The notes under the pieces: generated by a model | Databases searched by the model: none | What the model saw: only the letters and a program-made list of their open reading frames with translations | What the model was told of the DNA's origin: nothing | Position numbers and translations under genes: made by a program | Assembly: GCA_030765045.1 (NCBI GenBank) | Contig: CM060965.1 | Span: 145,497,374-145,561,373, forward strand | Direction of reading: 5' to 3' | DNA from: Tenodera sinensis | Taxonomy: Eukaryota; Arthropoda; Insecta; Mantodea; Mantidae | DNA: 64,000 bases | In this document: in pieces, positions 1 to 10,262 of the stretch | How the letters are laid out: each line of letters begins with the position of its first letter | Position numbering within the stretch: position 1 is the stretch's first letter

Positions 1-1055
1 TCAGATAAAGCATGCAGTAGTATAAGCTAACTGCTTTGATGAGTCACATCTATATGTATTCTTGAAAGACTACATGGCCTACATGAGAGGCGACAATTTC
101 TTGCTACATGGTGTACACCAAGGAGCTCAGATCAGTTCTTGAAACACTGCATAGGAGGAAAGGAAAGGAAAGAATCTGTGGAGCAGCAGCTGTGCCTTCA
201 TTTATGACCAGCAAAATTATCGTCACGATTCACATAAGGCAGGTCTTGTTTTAACAGAAAGAATATATGAAATTGTCTTTCACTTTAACAACAGAATCAT
301 AATGCTTATAGGATTAAAATAGATTCAAATGAATTAATTCATTTTCATGTGATTGTGACCATGAAAACAAGCTTTTCTGGGCATAAGATGAAAGAAATGG
401 AGGAAAATGGATGTTTGGAACAATTTTTTAATGTAATAAATGTGTAACAAAGCTATGAAAAAAATGAATGGTGAATGTTACACCAAACAATAAACCACTG
501 CGTCTTAAATTGTTTTCACCAGATAATTCTTCCTTTTTCAAAAACCACAGGTAAAAATATTTTGTGAAAATGTTCGAAGATTTCACATAATCTTACATAA
601 CAATATAACAATGATCTAGTTTAATAATATATTAAATAAATACACATTTCATAATGTGCATTTTCTTTCCATTATTTCTAAATTATATTACTTTCTAAAT
701 ACACATCAATATTTTTCCCAACCATTTCAGTGTATCACATTTTGTCATGAGAACAGTCGGCCAGCCACAGTGCATAGCACTGCAGAAATTCTCATGTCTG
801 CTAAACATGGCTGCATGGTACAATGTTCAAAACTGAATTACTTGCTATTTAAGGAATTCTGAAGTATTCTTAGTGCATTTTATGCTTTATAACAGAAAAT
901 ATGTTGAACTTAAAAAGTTATGTGAGTTACTGTGCTGAACATTTCATTAACTTTGACATTGTGGAATATCCACTCCATTTAAGCAATAAGTAGGAAATTA
1001 TGTCAAAAACATTGAAGCAAATTCTAGAAATACATATCTGTATTGAGTTAGTAAC
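1..1055. other. A+T-rich stretch with no recognised gene
   Basis: Only short reading frames with no recognisable protein similarity occur here. I see no splice-bounded exon, no inverted repeat and no tRNA-like head. Confidence 0.5.
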
Positions 1056-1057
1056 TA

Positions 1058-1755
1058 CAGTAGAACCCTGCTAATCCAAAATAATTGGGGGTGTGGTCTG
1101 TTTGGATTCGAAAATGTTTGGATTATCTGAAAAACAAAAAATAATGTATATAAATTCAGCAATAGGATTAGCAGCTACAGGGTAACATAGCATAGTGGTG
1201 CGAGGAAGTAACAACATTGTGATTACCATGCACAGTGTATTGAACAATGTATTCAACATAATGACAATATATTCTTCTGACCTATTCACATAGCCAATTG
1301 CATGTGATAGAGAGGTATGTAGATGGTTCAGTTTGCTTTGCTATTGTTAGCAGTCATTCCACAGTAATTTATGCTTTTGGCTCACACAGGACAGGTGCTT
1401 GTTTGTATTATGCCATGCACTATGATGTCAACCAAATGAAAACATAGTTTCTACACATTAGAAGAAAAACGGGAAGTGCTTAAGTGACTTGACAGTGAGG
1501 AAAGTGCTACAAAATTGGCTATTGAATTTGGTGTTGAGAAAGCCACAATCAGTGACTGGAAAAAACTCGGGGGGAAATTGAGAGCTTCTGCAGCACAACT
1601 AGTAAAAAAAGCATTGGAGCAACGCTGTGTAGTTTCAATAATGACCTTGTCAATTCTATGATAAAAATGCTTTCTCTATCCTACAAATAATTTATTGTCT
1701 TTTTTAAATTATAGATTTCAAGATTTGCAGTGTTCGGATTAGCAGGGTTCCACTG
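1058..1755 (+). mobile_element. pogo/Tigger-like DNA transposon remnant, internally deleted
   Basis: Terminal inverted repeats of about 23 bp are visible. The left end begins CAGTAGAACCCTGCTAATCC and the right end, read in reverse complement, begins CAGTGGAACCCTGCTAATCC. Both are flanked by TA (1056-1057 and 1756-1757), the target duplication of Tc1/mariner/pogo elements. The interior still encodes the N-terminal helix-turn-helix of a Tigger-type transposase, but at about 700 bp the element lacks room for the DDE catalytic domain. It is a non-autonomous deletion derivative. Confidence 0.85.
1440..1640 (+). pseudogene. Tigger-like transposase N-terminal HTH remnant
   Basis: Reading from 1440 gives a stretch containing LDSEESATKLAIEFGVEKA followed by TISDWKK. 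This is the CENP-B/Psq-type helix-turn-helix that starts pogo/Tigger transposases and binds the terminal repeats. An in-frame TGA (codon 1470-1472) lies just before LDSEE, so the frame is dead. No catalytic DDE region follows before the right inverted repeat at 1733. Family knowledge supports the domain call. The stop and truncation are seen directly. Confidence 0.8.
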
Positions 1756-1827
1756 TATATGGCTTTACTTTATTATTTTAATAATTTTCAAATAAGGCTG
1801 TTTCACAAGTTATTTAACAATAGTTTA

Positions 1828-2174
1828 TTTACTAATAAGTCCTTCTCGGGTTACTAGCCATGCAATATCGAAAAAGTTGCTCGAGCTTTCAGCCATCTTC
1901 ACTCTGTAAACTTCTTCGGGAAAGTAATGCATCTCCCCTGCCTAGGCAGTGTATATGTTCTCTGGGTGGAGGGGTGGGGCTACTTGACACTGTCCCATTG
2001 GACGATTCCCTATTGGATGGCATCAAGTAGCCCTGCCCCTCCACCCAGAGAATATACACATGGGAGATTCCTCACTTTCCTGAAGAAGGCCACAGAGTGA
2101 AGATGGCCAAAAGCTCCAGAAACTTTACTAACATCGCATGGCTGGTATACCAAGAAGCATTTATTAATAATCAT
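1828..2174. repeat. foldback (long inverted repeat) MITE
   Basis: The left half (from about 1830) and the right half (to about 2172) are near-perfect reverse complements. For example GCCATCTTCACTCTGT at 1893-1908 pairs with ACAGAGTGAAGATGGC at 2091-2106. The centre near 2000 holds almost no loop, so the whole element can fold into one long hairpin. There is no coding capacity. Confidence 0.85.
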
Positions 2175-2432
2175 CGCCATGAGAGCTTCAAATCCTACAG
2201 CTTATTTACTTTCTGTTGCTTTCACACTAGGCTACTGCCACAAGGTGTTTGTTTACTTATTTGGAACATTATTACCATCTACTAAAAGCAAAACAAATTT
2301 ATTTATACAATCACGTGGCAGTATTTAAAATTCATTACAGGATACTTATTCTTTCCATATATGATGTGTTTGTATTTAATGTTTATTAAATGTTTTTAAC
2401 TTCGGTCAGAAAATTATTGTCTTGGCAGCCAA

Positions 2433-2873
2433 TGTTAAGTGTTAACTACCCCATGCCACTACCTTTGTAAGCACTAGCTGGCAGCCAGACGATGTCAGCT
2501 GAAGAACAAATGATGCAGTATGCATTTCTAGAAGATTTTGAAGTGCACGCCTTTATTTGTGGTAAGAGCCGAGAAACTTTGATTTCCAGTGAATTCACCA
2601 GTAGATAATCCTCAACTATATAAGTGAGCCAACATGGACCAACAAGTTAGTTAATTATCAGAGTTGCAAACAGTGGTGAAGTTGTTTGTTAGAGAGTTGT
2701 GTTACTGTAGCAGTGTCAAGAACAGCTAAACAGAACAGTGAGTTGCAAGGTTGCAAATTATGAAGTGTGATTCTGTATATGCAATGGAGGCTTGTGTAAT
2801 AGTTTTAGTGCCTCACTAACAATTTAAAAGAAATAAAGTGACATAAAACTGCTGAACTTCTCATTTTGTCACA
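2433..2873 (+). repeat. 5' LTR of the Gypsy-like element
   Basis: It starts TGTTAAG and ends TGTCACA, giving TG...CA termini. It aligns over most of its length with 8161-9102. The CTATATAAGTGAGCC segment near 2617 is a plausible TATA-containing promoter. AAATAAAG near 2829 could serve polyadenylation. The exact left end is uncertain by about 7 bp because TGTTAA occurs twice. Confidence 0.7.
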
Positions 2874-2962
2874 TCAGTGTCAGGAGTGAGACATAAATGT
2901 CACAATGGAGGCAATGCTGGAACAATTATTAGCCAAGATGGAAGAAATAAAATCTAAAATTG

Positions 2963-3049
2963 TGGCATTGAATTTTTTTGCACGAATGCTAATGGCTTCA
3001 TTGCCAGATGCAAGGCACTAGAAAACAACAACAACACAACAACAACAAC
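2963..3049 (+). mobile_element. 5'-truncated LINE 3' end (87 bp) with target duplication
   Basis: It contains GCACGAATGCTAATGGCTTC and ends in a CAA-rich tail, the same 3' end as the I-like LINE at 9712-12239. The 13-bp sequence AAATCTAAAATTG flanks it on both sides (2950-2962 and 3050-3062). This shows target-primed insertion into gag. Confidence 0.9.
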
Positions 3050-3277
3050 AAATCTAAAATTGACAAAACTGAAAATGAAATAAATGAATGAATAAATTTA
3101 TTTATGCTCAAAAACAATAAAATTTAACCTACTAACAACAAAATAAATACAAATAGAACTACAATACCCTTACATTAATTTTACAATATTTTTCCTACAT
3201 TGCTTGAGTTGCTATTTTATTCTTTGGCCCACCATACATTTTAACTCTGTGGTTATTTGTGTATGGTTGGGCCCACC

Positions 3278-6200
3278 CTAGTCCACGTTATTTCTATTTA
3301 GTTTCCTATATAATTTTTCCTTTATTCTTTGCATACATTCACCTAATAGCTTTATATTCTCTCCCTTTTTACTTTCTCTACTGGTAACTAGGGGAAGTAT
3401 TGTATTCCACCCAAAAATTCCATATCGAGATTTCACCGGAAATATATGTTCTGAGACCCCCTGAATCCACAAAAAGCATTTTTAGAAAAAGTCTGTGTGT
3501 CAGTCTGTGGACAACATAACTCAAAAACGAAAAGTCGGTTAAAAACCAAAGTTGTTATTTAAGTTCAATGTCATTCAAGGATGCGATACGAAGATTTTGA
3601 AGAAAATAGCCGCACCCTAAACTACCTTTTACATGGAAAATTTTGATTTTCTTGAAAATGGCTCTAACGACTTTGATTAAAATGTCATATGTTTGAGATA
3701 TTTTTATGACAAATGTAATGTATATCTTGAATTTTCTGGCTATAGCCCATGTAGTCGTATTTACTCTGGACGAATTTTGCATAATTGGTAAACCGTTAGA
3801 GATAGATAAAATCTTGCTGTACAAAAAATGTATATCTTGCTAAAATACACAATTTATGTCTCAATAAATTTTCTTGTAGGGTGAACCATTTCGGAGATAT
3901 TCCTTGTTATGTGTGTGAGTTTCAGAAAACTTAGATTTAGCAAAATGCAACAACATTGTTCATTTTTTTATATGTTAATCATGCAAAGAGAACAGAATCT
4001 CAAAGCTTTAAAACATTTGACTATCGCACAAAGCCTACTGTATTCTAACCTTCCCCTTGCACCTACAAGGAAATAAGCAATGAGATAATTTGTACGAATG
4101 TTTATCTTAACTAACACGAAGAAGCTATAGGAATAAGAGTTTGTAAGAATGGTTAGTACAAGTGTAGAGAAAGTCATGTGAGTGCAACACATCAGATTTT
4201 TTAACTTCATTATCTTAATTTTATCAACCTCTTTATTATTTCTCCATTTCTTTGGCAAAAACTGTTCCCTCCACAACCTTGTTTCTTCACATTCTATTAT
4301 ATAGTGAAGATCATTATCCCACTCCCCACACAAAGGGCATATATCCAAGCTTACTCCCTTTTTCACTCCTCTTAATCTATGTATACATAATCCAGTCCAT
4401 GCCTAACCATCTCTTCCCGCCCTGTTATATACATCCACATACTTCTCTCTACCCTACTCCTCCTTTAGTTGACTATATAATGCTAAAGTTTTCTTTTCTC
4501 TAAGACTGAAATAATTCCTGTCTCCCTATATCCTCCACCGTATTCTTTACCTCTTTCCAAAAACCTCTAGCTAATCCCTCCCATTCCAATTTCATGTAAA
4601 GTTCCCTTCAATCTCTGAACCCAATTCATCCCACTAGGGGCTCTTTCCTGTATTATTAAGCACTACCTCAAAATATTTTGCTCTTGCATTAATCTTATTC
4701 TATACCTATATTTTAATATACTTTCCACAATCATTCTCTTACTACCCAGCCTTCCCACTTTCATCATTACTGCACCATCTGGCGCTGGTGTAGGTAATAA
4801 TTCCAGTACCTGTTTGCAAAATAATCTATTTATTCTATCTAGCTCATCCCATCCCTCCTCACTTTCCCAAATCTCTATTCCACAGGCAATTTTTGCTTCC
4901 ACCACCATCGCATATATTCTTTCCATCACTTGGCTTGTATTTCTGGTATCTTTTGTAAACATAGTCTTATAGTATTCATCGCTATTTTTCCCTTAGCTAA
5001 AACATTCATGTTTTGATCATTCCATCTCCCATTACTACTCAATCTCACCCCTAGATAGTTGAATTTGAATTCCACTTGCAGCTCCTCCCTTCCACTTTTC
5101 CTCCCTGTTCAATTTGTTTCCTCTTTTAAAAACCATTACCTTTGCTTTTTATAATTCATTTTCATGTCTTGCAATATTCATGTACAATTTGTATAACCCT
5201 TGATAGTCCTCCAATTGAAATCGAGCCTACCACTAAATTATCTGCAAAAAGTAAACCTTGTATTTCTGTGTTGCTCACAGTAGACAAATATAAATTATCT
5301 TTATCCAATTCATCCAGCATATCATCTATAAATAAATATTTTATTGAAATAAATCAACAACTTCCCACATTTGTGGGTTGCCAAATTGACAGTAAGAAAA
5401 AGACAAATAACAATATTAGTAAGCCATTAGACAAACGTTGGAATTTAGGTTTAACAGTTGTCATAATATGGTGATAGAATTAGTAATACATCCCTGACTT
5501 AACCCCTTATTATTTGTGACTTTCTCTGTTACTTCATTTCCCTTCAACCTAATACAAAACTTATTATTTCTATATATATATTGTATTACTTTAATAAATT
5601 TTGTACTTACTCTTTTTATCTCAATTTCACCCATAGTGCTTCCCTATCTATAGTATTAAAAGCTTTCTCTAAATCAATAAATGCGGTATATACTTTCCCT
5701 CTTTTAATACCCATATATTTGTCCACAATTGATTTAATTACAAAAATGTTATTCACTGTTCTGTTTCCTTTCCTAAATCTTGCCTGAAATTCCGATATTT
5801 AATTTATTTTCTTCCTCCACCCAGCAATGTAATCTTCTTACTAAAATCCCTACATAGATCTTTCCTAATACTGACAAACTAATCCCCCTGTAATTAACTG
5901 GGTCATTAATCCTCCCTTTTCCTTTATAAATTGGTACAATTATACTTGTCCTCCAACTACATGGTACCCTCCTTCCTTCAAATATACTATTCATCATCTT
6001 AACTAACATCTCCTTTCTTTCTCTATCCTCTATCCATTCTTTCCAGAATTCCCCTGGGATACCATCAATTCCTACTGCTTTCTTATTTTTTAATCTTTTT
6101 GTTCCTTCCCACACTTCATTTACAGTTATCTTTATCTAAACCAACTATATAGTCTGTATTTAACGTCACCAAATTCAGGTTCTTTACTTTATTTTCTGTA

Positions 6201-7169
6201 CCCAGAAGATTTTTAAAATAATTACGCCATATTTCCGGCTTTATAAAATTTTGCCTTTTAACATTTTTATGGATTCCTCTAAATATTTGCCATACTCTAT
6301 CAGTGTCCTTTTTAGTAGCTGCTTTGAGTAAATTTTTACTTATTCTCTGCCCCCACTCCCTCCTTTTTATTTCAATTAAGTATTTATAATTCCATTTCAT
6401 TGTTATAAAATTTTCCCCTGTCTCTTGGTTCTTTTGCAGCTTCCACCTCCTTAGTTCCTGTTCCACCCTCCTCTTAGCCCCTTTACATTCATCATCAAAC
6501 CATCCCTCTCTCTTACCTTGATACACATTCCTTTGTTTCATTCTATACCCTGCCTGTTTAACTATCATCTCAATTTTCTCAATTGCATCATCAGATTTCC
6601 TCATTTGTAACAATTCACTTATATCCTCCTTTACACACCTATCTAGCAGTACATTTAATCTTCCCAGATGTGACTCCTTCTCTTCTCCACTTAAATACAT
6701 TTATTATTTTGCCCCCTCCCACAGGCTGATTGTCCTTCATCCCTCCCTTAATTCTAAAAGTAGTCTTCAATGGGAAGTGATAACTAGTAAATGCACCCTG
6801 AATCACTTCAAAATCCATTAGTGCATCCTCAATATCCAGAGGATAAACTAAATAATCCACAACACTCTGCCCATTACTATTTAGGAATGTAATTTATATT
6901 ATATTCCTCTTTCTATTCTTCTCTTCTATATTTCCTAAATATATCAATCTTTGATCTAATTTCACCACCTTCTCATTCACCTGTCTACCAATGTTACCCA
7001 TTTCCTCCTTAATTTCTTGCATATTTTTAACCAATCTCTCTTCTATTCTTTCTTCCATTTGCTTCACCTGGACCACATCTTTCGCTATACCTCTAAACAT
7101 TTCCATTACATATTTCATCTCTGGCCTGGGATTCAATTCAATTCCACTAATAACCAACAGAAACATCAA
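3278..7169 (-). pseudogene. LINE polyprotein remnant (2A-like start, APE end, RT, C-terminal zinc finger)
   Basis: From the 5' end (7169) the frame starts with a hydrophobic run and SGIELNPRP, a decayed 2A-like motif, followed by a Glu/Lys-rich coiled coil. Most of the AP-like endonuclease is missing; only its SxHFPL end is seen near 6775. RT blocks follow at 6114-5773 (KKAVGIDGIPGEFWK, then VNYRGISL) and near 5690-5640 (FIDLEKAFNTIDREAL). The active-site box near 5250 reads FADN instead of FADD/YADD. A Cys-His finger (CPLCGEWDNDLHYIIEC) lies at about 4340-4285. The end NRNNVD-stop is at 3278. Multiple frameshifts make it inactive. Confidence 0.8.
3371..4196 (+). repeat. R820 interspersed repeat, full-length copy
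   Basis: It starts ACTTTCTCTACTGGTAA and ends GAGTGCAACACATCAGA, with a T-run on either side of the insertion. It matches other copies at 18686, 37626, 38129 and 56418. Near both ends ACTTTCTCTA and TAGAGAAAGT form a 10-bp inverted pair. It interrupts the LINE C-terminal coding sequence, which resumes at 3370 and 4197. No protein is encoded. The class is unknown. Confidence 0.8.
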
Positions 7170-8160
7170 AATTAAAGCCTTCCATATCTAAGCCAATAAT
7201 ATTCCTTCCCTTTTCCCCTATTTTTTTCTCCATTTCACTAATTCTCAACTGCTATACCCATCATGGAGTCCTCACTTTGTACGTCTGCTCTCTATTGCTT
7301 TTCGTCAGCAACTCAAATGAAATAAAGACAGTGAACTCCAGATTGAAAGAAATGAAATCTGGAATAGACAAGATGGGAAGCAAAGTAACAACAGCACATT
7401 CTGATGGAAGAAATGAACATGGCAGTGAAAGACATAAAGGCTGAAATGTCTGTCATGAAGTTGGAGGTATTGGCAAGACCCGACGAATGACTAGCTGGCA
7501 TGGAGAAAGACATGAAAGACCTTGGCCAACACGGACCCTGGAGGGCTTTGGGGAATGACTTAAGGAGGATGACACGGAATGCCTTAGCATCCTGAAAGGC
7601 AAATTCAATGGCAACACCAAAGAACTGAGTGCAAAGGTGGAACAAATGCTTGGCAAAAAACTTAGGAATTTGAAAATTTAGATGCCAGGATGCGACACAA
7701 GTTCCCGTGGGTTAAGGCACCCAAGTGCAATGGAACATCAACCTTTAAAGTCTTCCATTGATAATTCGCACTGTCACCAGCCACGGCCAATGGTCAACAG
7801 GAGAGGAAGCCACATAGCTGATAGTTAACCTGGCAGAAATACTGAATGCAATTCTGACATACACAGACCCTGGGAGCCAGGTGTACACCTGTTTGTAAAC
7901 CACTGCCTGGCCACAACTTATCCCAGTCAGCTCAAGTTGAGGCTCCAACAGTAGGATTATCCATCAAACACACCCAGATAGAGGGCAAACGACGAACACC
8001 CGTCACGACCTGCAAGCCTTTAGCAGAGGTTTCAAACAGGATGGCACCCATCGCCTTATCCAGACTGAGGAGGTTGGCCAACTATGGCAGGAATTGTACC
8101 ACATGGAGAAGAGGATCGGCAATGCAGTCTAGTGCATCCAAAGGCCACACCAAAGGAAGA

Positions 8161-9102
8161 TGCTAACACCACTGCCTTTGTAAGTACCGGCCAGAAACCA
8201 AACATCAATGTCGGCTAAAGGACGAATGCTGCTGCATGCATTTCTATAAGATTTTGAAGTGCAGGGCTTTGTTTGCAGCAAGAGCCATGAAATTTTAATT
8301 TTCAGAGAATTTGTCAGTAGGTAATTCTCTACCATATAAGTGAGCCGGCAAGGACCAACGATAGTTAATTGTCAGAGTTGCAAACAATGGAGAAGTTAAA
8401 TTCAAAGGTAAATTGATTAATAACACTAAGCAACACTTACTTTAGAATTTCCTGGAACATGTTTCAGAAACCCATTTTCCTCCATTATCAACTGGAGGTC
8501 CTCTGTGAGGTGGCTCGCAATGTTTTTTCTGAGGTCTTCTCTGGTGTTCACATGGAGTTTAAAAACAATATTAGTTCTGGAAATTAATGATTAGATTTTC
8601 TTTCCTTTGAAGTTTTAAAAGCAGAACAAATCTTCATTTCAAACAATAAAAACAGAGTATTCAATTTCAACATACCCAGGAAGATATGTTCAGCAAGTTC
8701 CTTGAATCATCACCAGAGGAGACCTTAGAAAAAACATCGCCACCGACACCACAGAGAACCAGTCAATATCCAGTTGATAATGGAGGAAAATGGGCCTCCA
8801 AAACATGTTCCGGGAAATTCTAAAGTAAAGTGTTGTTTAGTGTTATTAATTGACTTAGCATTGAATTTAATTGATTGCAACAACATTGTTTTCAACACTT
8901 CCAAAAAAGAAGATAGTGGAGAAATTGTTTTTGAGAGTTGTGTTACCATAGCAGTGTCAAGAATATTTAAATAGAACAGCTGTGAGTCACAAGGTCACAA
9001 ATTGTGAAGTGTGATTCTGTATGTGCAATGGTAACTTGTGTAATAACAATTTGGAAGAAATAAACTGACATAAAAAAGTAACTGGACTCATCATTTGTCA
9101 CA
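8161..9102 (+). repeat. 3' LTR of the Gypsy-like element with nested foldback insertion
   Basis: It begins TGCTAAC after a purine-rich stretch (CCAAAGGAAGA), a plausible polypurine tract, and ends TTTGTCACA. It aligns with the 5' LTR on both sides of an insertion at 8398-8916. It is clearly diverged from the left LTR, so the element is old. Confidence 0.75.
8398..8916. repeat. foldback MITE inside the 3' LTR
   Basis: The left arm (from about 8400) and right arm (to about 8880) are inverted copies. CTTTAGAATTTCCTGGAACA at 8441-8460 pairs with TGTTCCGGGAAATTCTAAAG at 8806-8825. TGGAGAAGTT (8388-8397) and TGGAGAAATT (8917-8926) form a 9-of-10 target duplication. The intact 5' LTR lacks this segment, which confirms the insertion. 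Confidence 0.85.
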
Positions 9103-9698
9103 TTACCTTTAGTTTTTTGCAATGGAATGCATGTAATTTATTTGATAAATGCTGCATTTATTTGCTGAAATGTTATGCTTTTAGAAATTCTTAATTGGTA
9201 TCCTTTATTCTGCATTTATTTTGACAAAGCATTATTATATCATATTCTTTGAAAACTTTTGAATTGACTATTTTTTCAAGCATAAACATTCAAATACGAT
9301 TGCTGATTATGCTGTACATATCTTTTTTTAATAACAAAGAAAATTTAATCTTAAAAATTATTGATTTTTTCATACAAAAAATGTTTTTTGAATTCATGTT
9401 AATGATAACATCAATATTGAATCATAGAATTGTTTAGCTGCTATTTATGAATACTTTTTGGAAATTTTCATTGAATTTCAAGCAAAACTCAGGTGCAATC
9501 TACTTTTGGAGTATGCAGAAATGCAGTTTTGAGAAAAACAGGCTTTTATATAGGAACATGCTGTGTATGTTAAGGGAAGAGCACTATTTGAAGGCCGTAA
9601 TGACCACATGGAGTGGGGGATATGAAAAATGTTAGCTGATCCAAATGCACAGGAGTTCCAGGAACATTTTAAGGTAAAAAGCAATTTTTGACTTTTTG
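9103..9698. other. A+T-rich spacer, nothing recognised
   Basis: Only short frames without similarity lie between the Gypsy 3' LTR and the target duplication of the next LINE. Confidence 0.5.
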
Positions 9699-9714
9699 AC
9701 AATTTTGACCACTT

Positions 9715-10262
9715 GTACTATGATCCTGTCTGAAGCCGGTCTGTGAACTATTAATTAAGTTGTAATATTCTAGGAACCAGTTAAGTCTAGATGCCGCCAT
9801 TCTTTCCATCACTTTTGCAATAACACTGGTCAAAGATATTGGTCTGAAACTATTAATATTGTTTGAAGGTTTGTTTTTCTTTAAAATCGGGATGATAATG
9901 GCTTTTTTCCAGTCGGAAGGTACAGTCATTTTCCAACACGTGTTATACAGTTTAAGTAGGATTTCCTTTCCTTTCCTGCCAAGATGTTTAATAAACTCTG
10001 GGTGGATCTTGTCAGGTCCTGGAGATTTTTTGTTCTGTAATTGTTCTATTGCTAAATCCAGTTCTGTTTCGTTAAAATCCTGAATAAAAATATCATTTTG
10101 TATACCTTTTGGCTTATTAGTTTCTCTGATAGTTTTTTGGATAGCCTTATCTTGTTTTTTATACGCTTGGGGTATTCTTTGTGACTGAGCATAAAACTTG
10201 TTAAGGGATTCTGCTATTTCCCTATCTGTAGTTAAGCTTTTGTTATTATGTACTCCTACTAA
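9715..10262 (-). pseudogene. LINE reverse transcriptase, N-terminal half, inverted
   Basis: Read on the minus strand, this gives the linker and first RT blocks: a KKSPGPDKIHPEFIK block, then VPSDWKKAIIIPILKKNKPS, SFRPISLTSVIAKVMER and QTGFRQDHST. These are RT motifs 0 to 2a of LINE ORF2. It ends at the left insertion junction rather than at a stop. The next residues in the family (SQDIKEAF and onward) are found on the other strand at 10263. It is cut at its own N-terminal side at about 10262, so the APE domain is absent. Confidence 0.88.

Larger units (their letters stand above)
3085..7314 (-). mobile_element. CR1/L2-like LINE, minus strand, inserted in Gypsy gag
   Basis: The 12-bp duplication AAATGAAATAAA (3073-3084 and 7315-7326) brackets the element. 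Gag codons resume cleanly after it. The 3' end lies at the left with a short TTCA-type repeat tail, as in CR1/L2-group LINEs. Coding remnants on the minus strand run from about 7170 to 3278. An R820 repeat (3371-4196) sits in its C-terminal coding part. Clade assignment rests on the 2A-like N-terminus, the tail type and RT style, and is tentative. Confidence 0.75.
2905..8140 (+). pseudogene. gag-like pseudogene of the Gypsy element, split by two insertions
   Basis: An ATG at 2905, just after the leader, opens a charged coiled-coil start (MEAMLEQLLAKMEEIKSK). The frame is broken at 2963 by a LINE-tail insertion, resumes at 3050, is broken again at 3085 by the large LINE, and resumes at 7315 with more Lys/Glu-rich codons. 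Beyond about 7400 it contains several stops and shifts. The region 7740-8000 only weakly recalls Gypsy gag matrix/capsid. No zinc knuckle was seen. Calling it gag rests on its position behind the LTR and its N-terminus. Confidence 0.6.
2433..9102 (+). mobile_element. Gypsy-type LTR retrotransposon, decayed and nested
   Basis: Two related long terminal repeats (2433-2873 and 8161-9102) share stretches such as GATTTTGAAGTGCA and TATAAGTGAGCC. They bracket a gag-like coding region on the same strand. Behind the left LTR is TCAGTGTCAGGAGTGAGA, resembling the unusual leader of many insect Gypsy elements. A 4.2-kb LINE and an 87-bp LINE tail interrupt gag, and the right LTR carries a foldback element. 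Protease, RT and integrase are missing, so this is a deletion derivative. No clear target duplication was found. Confidence 0.75.

Noticed and set aside
1058..1755. Intact pogo transposase gene
   Set aside because: Only the HTH part is present and it has an in-frame stop.
4252..4503. Plus-strand 83-codon frame
   Set aside because: It is a shadow of the LINE C-terminal zinc-finger region on the minus strand.
5142..5474. Plus-strand frame of 110 codons
   Set aside because: It is the antisense of the LINE reverse transcriptase palm region.
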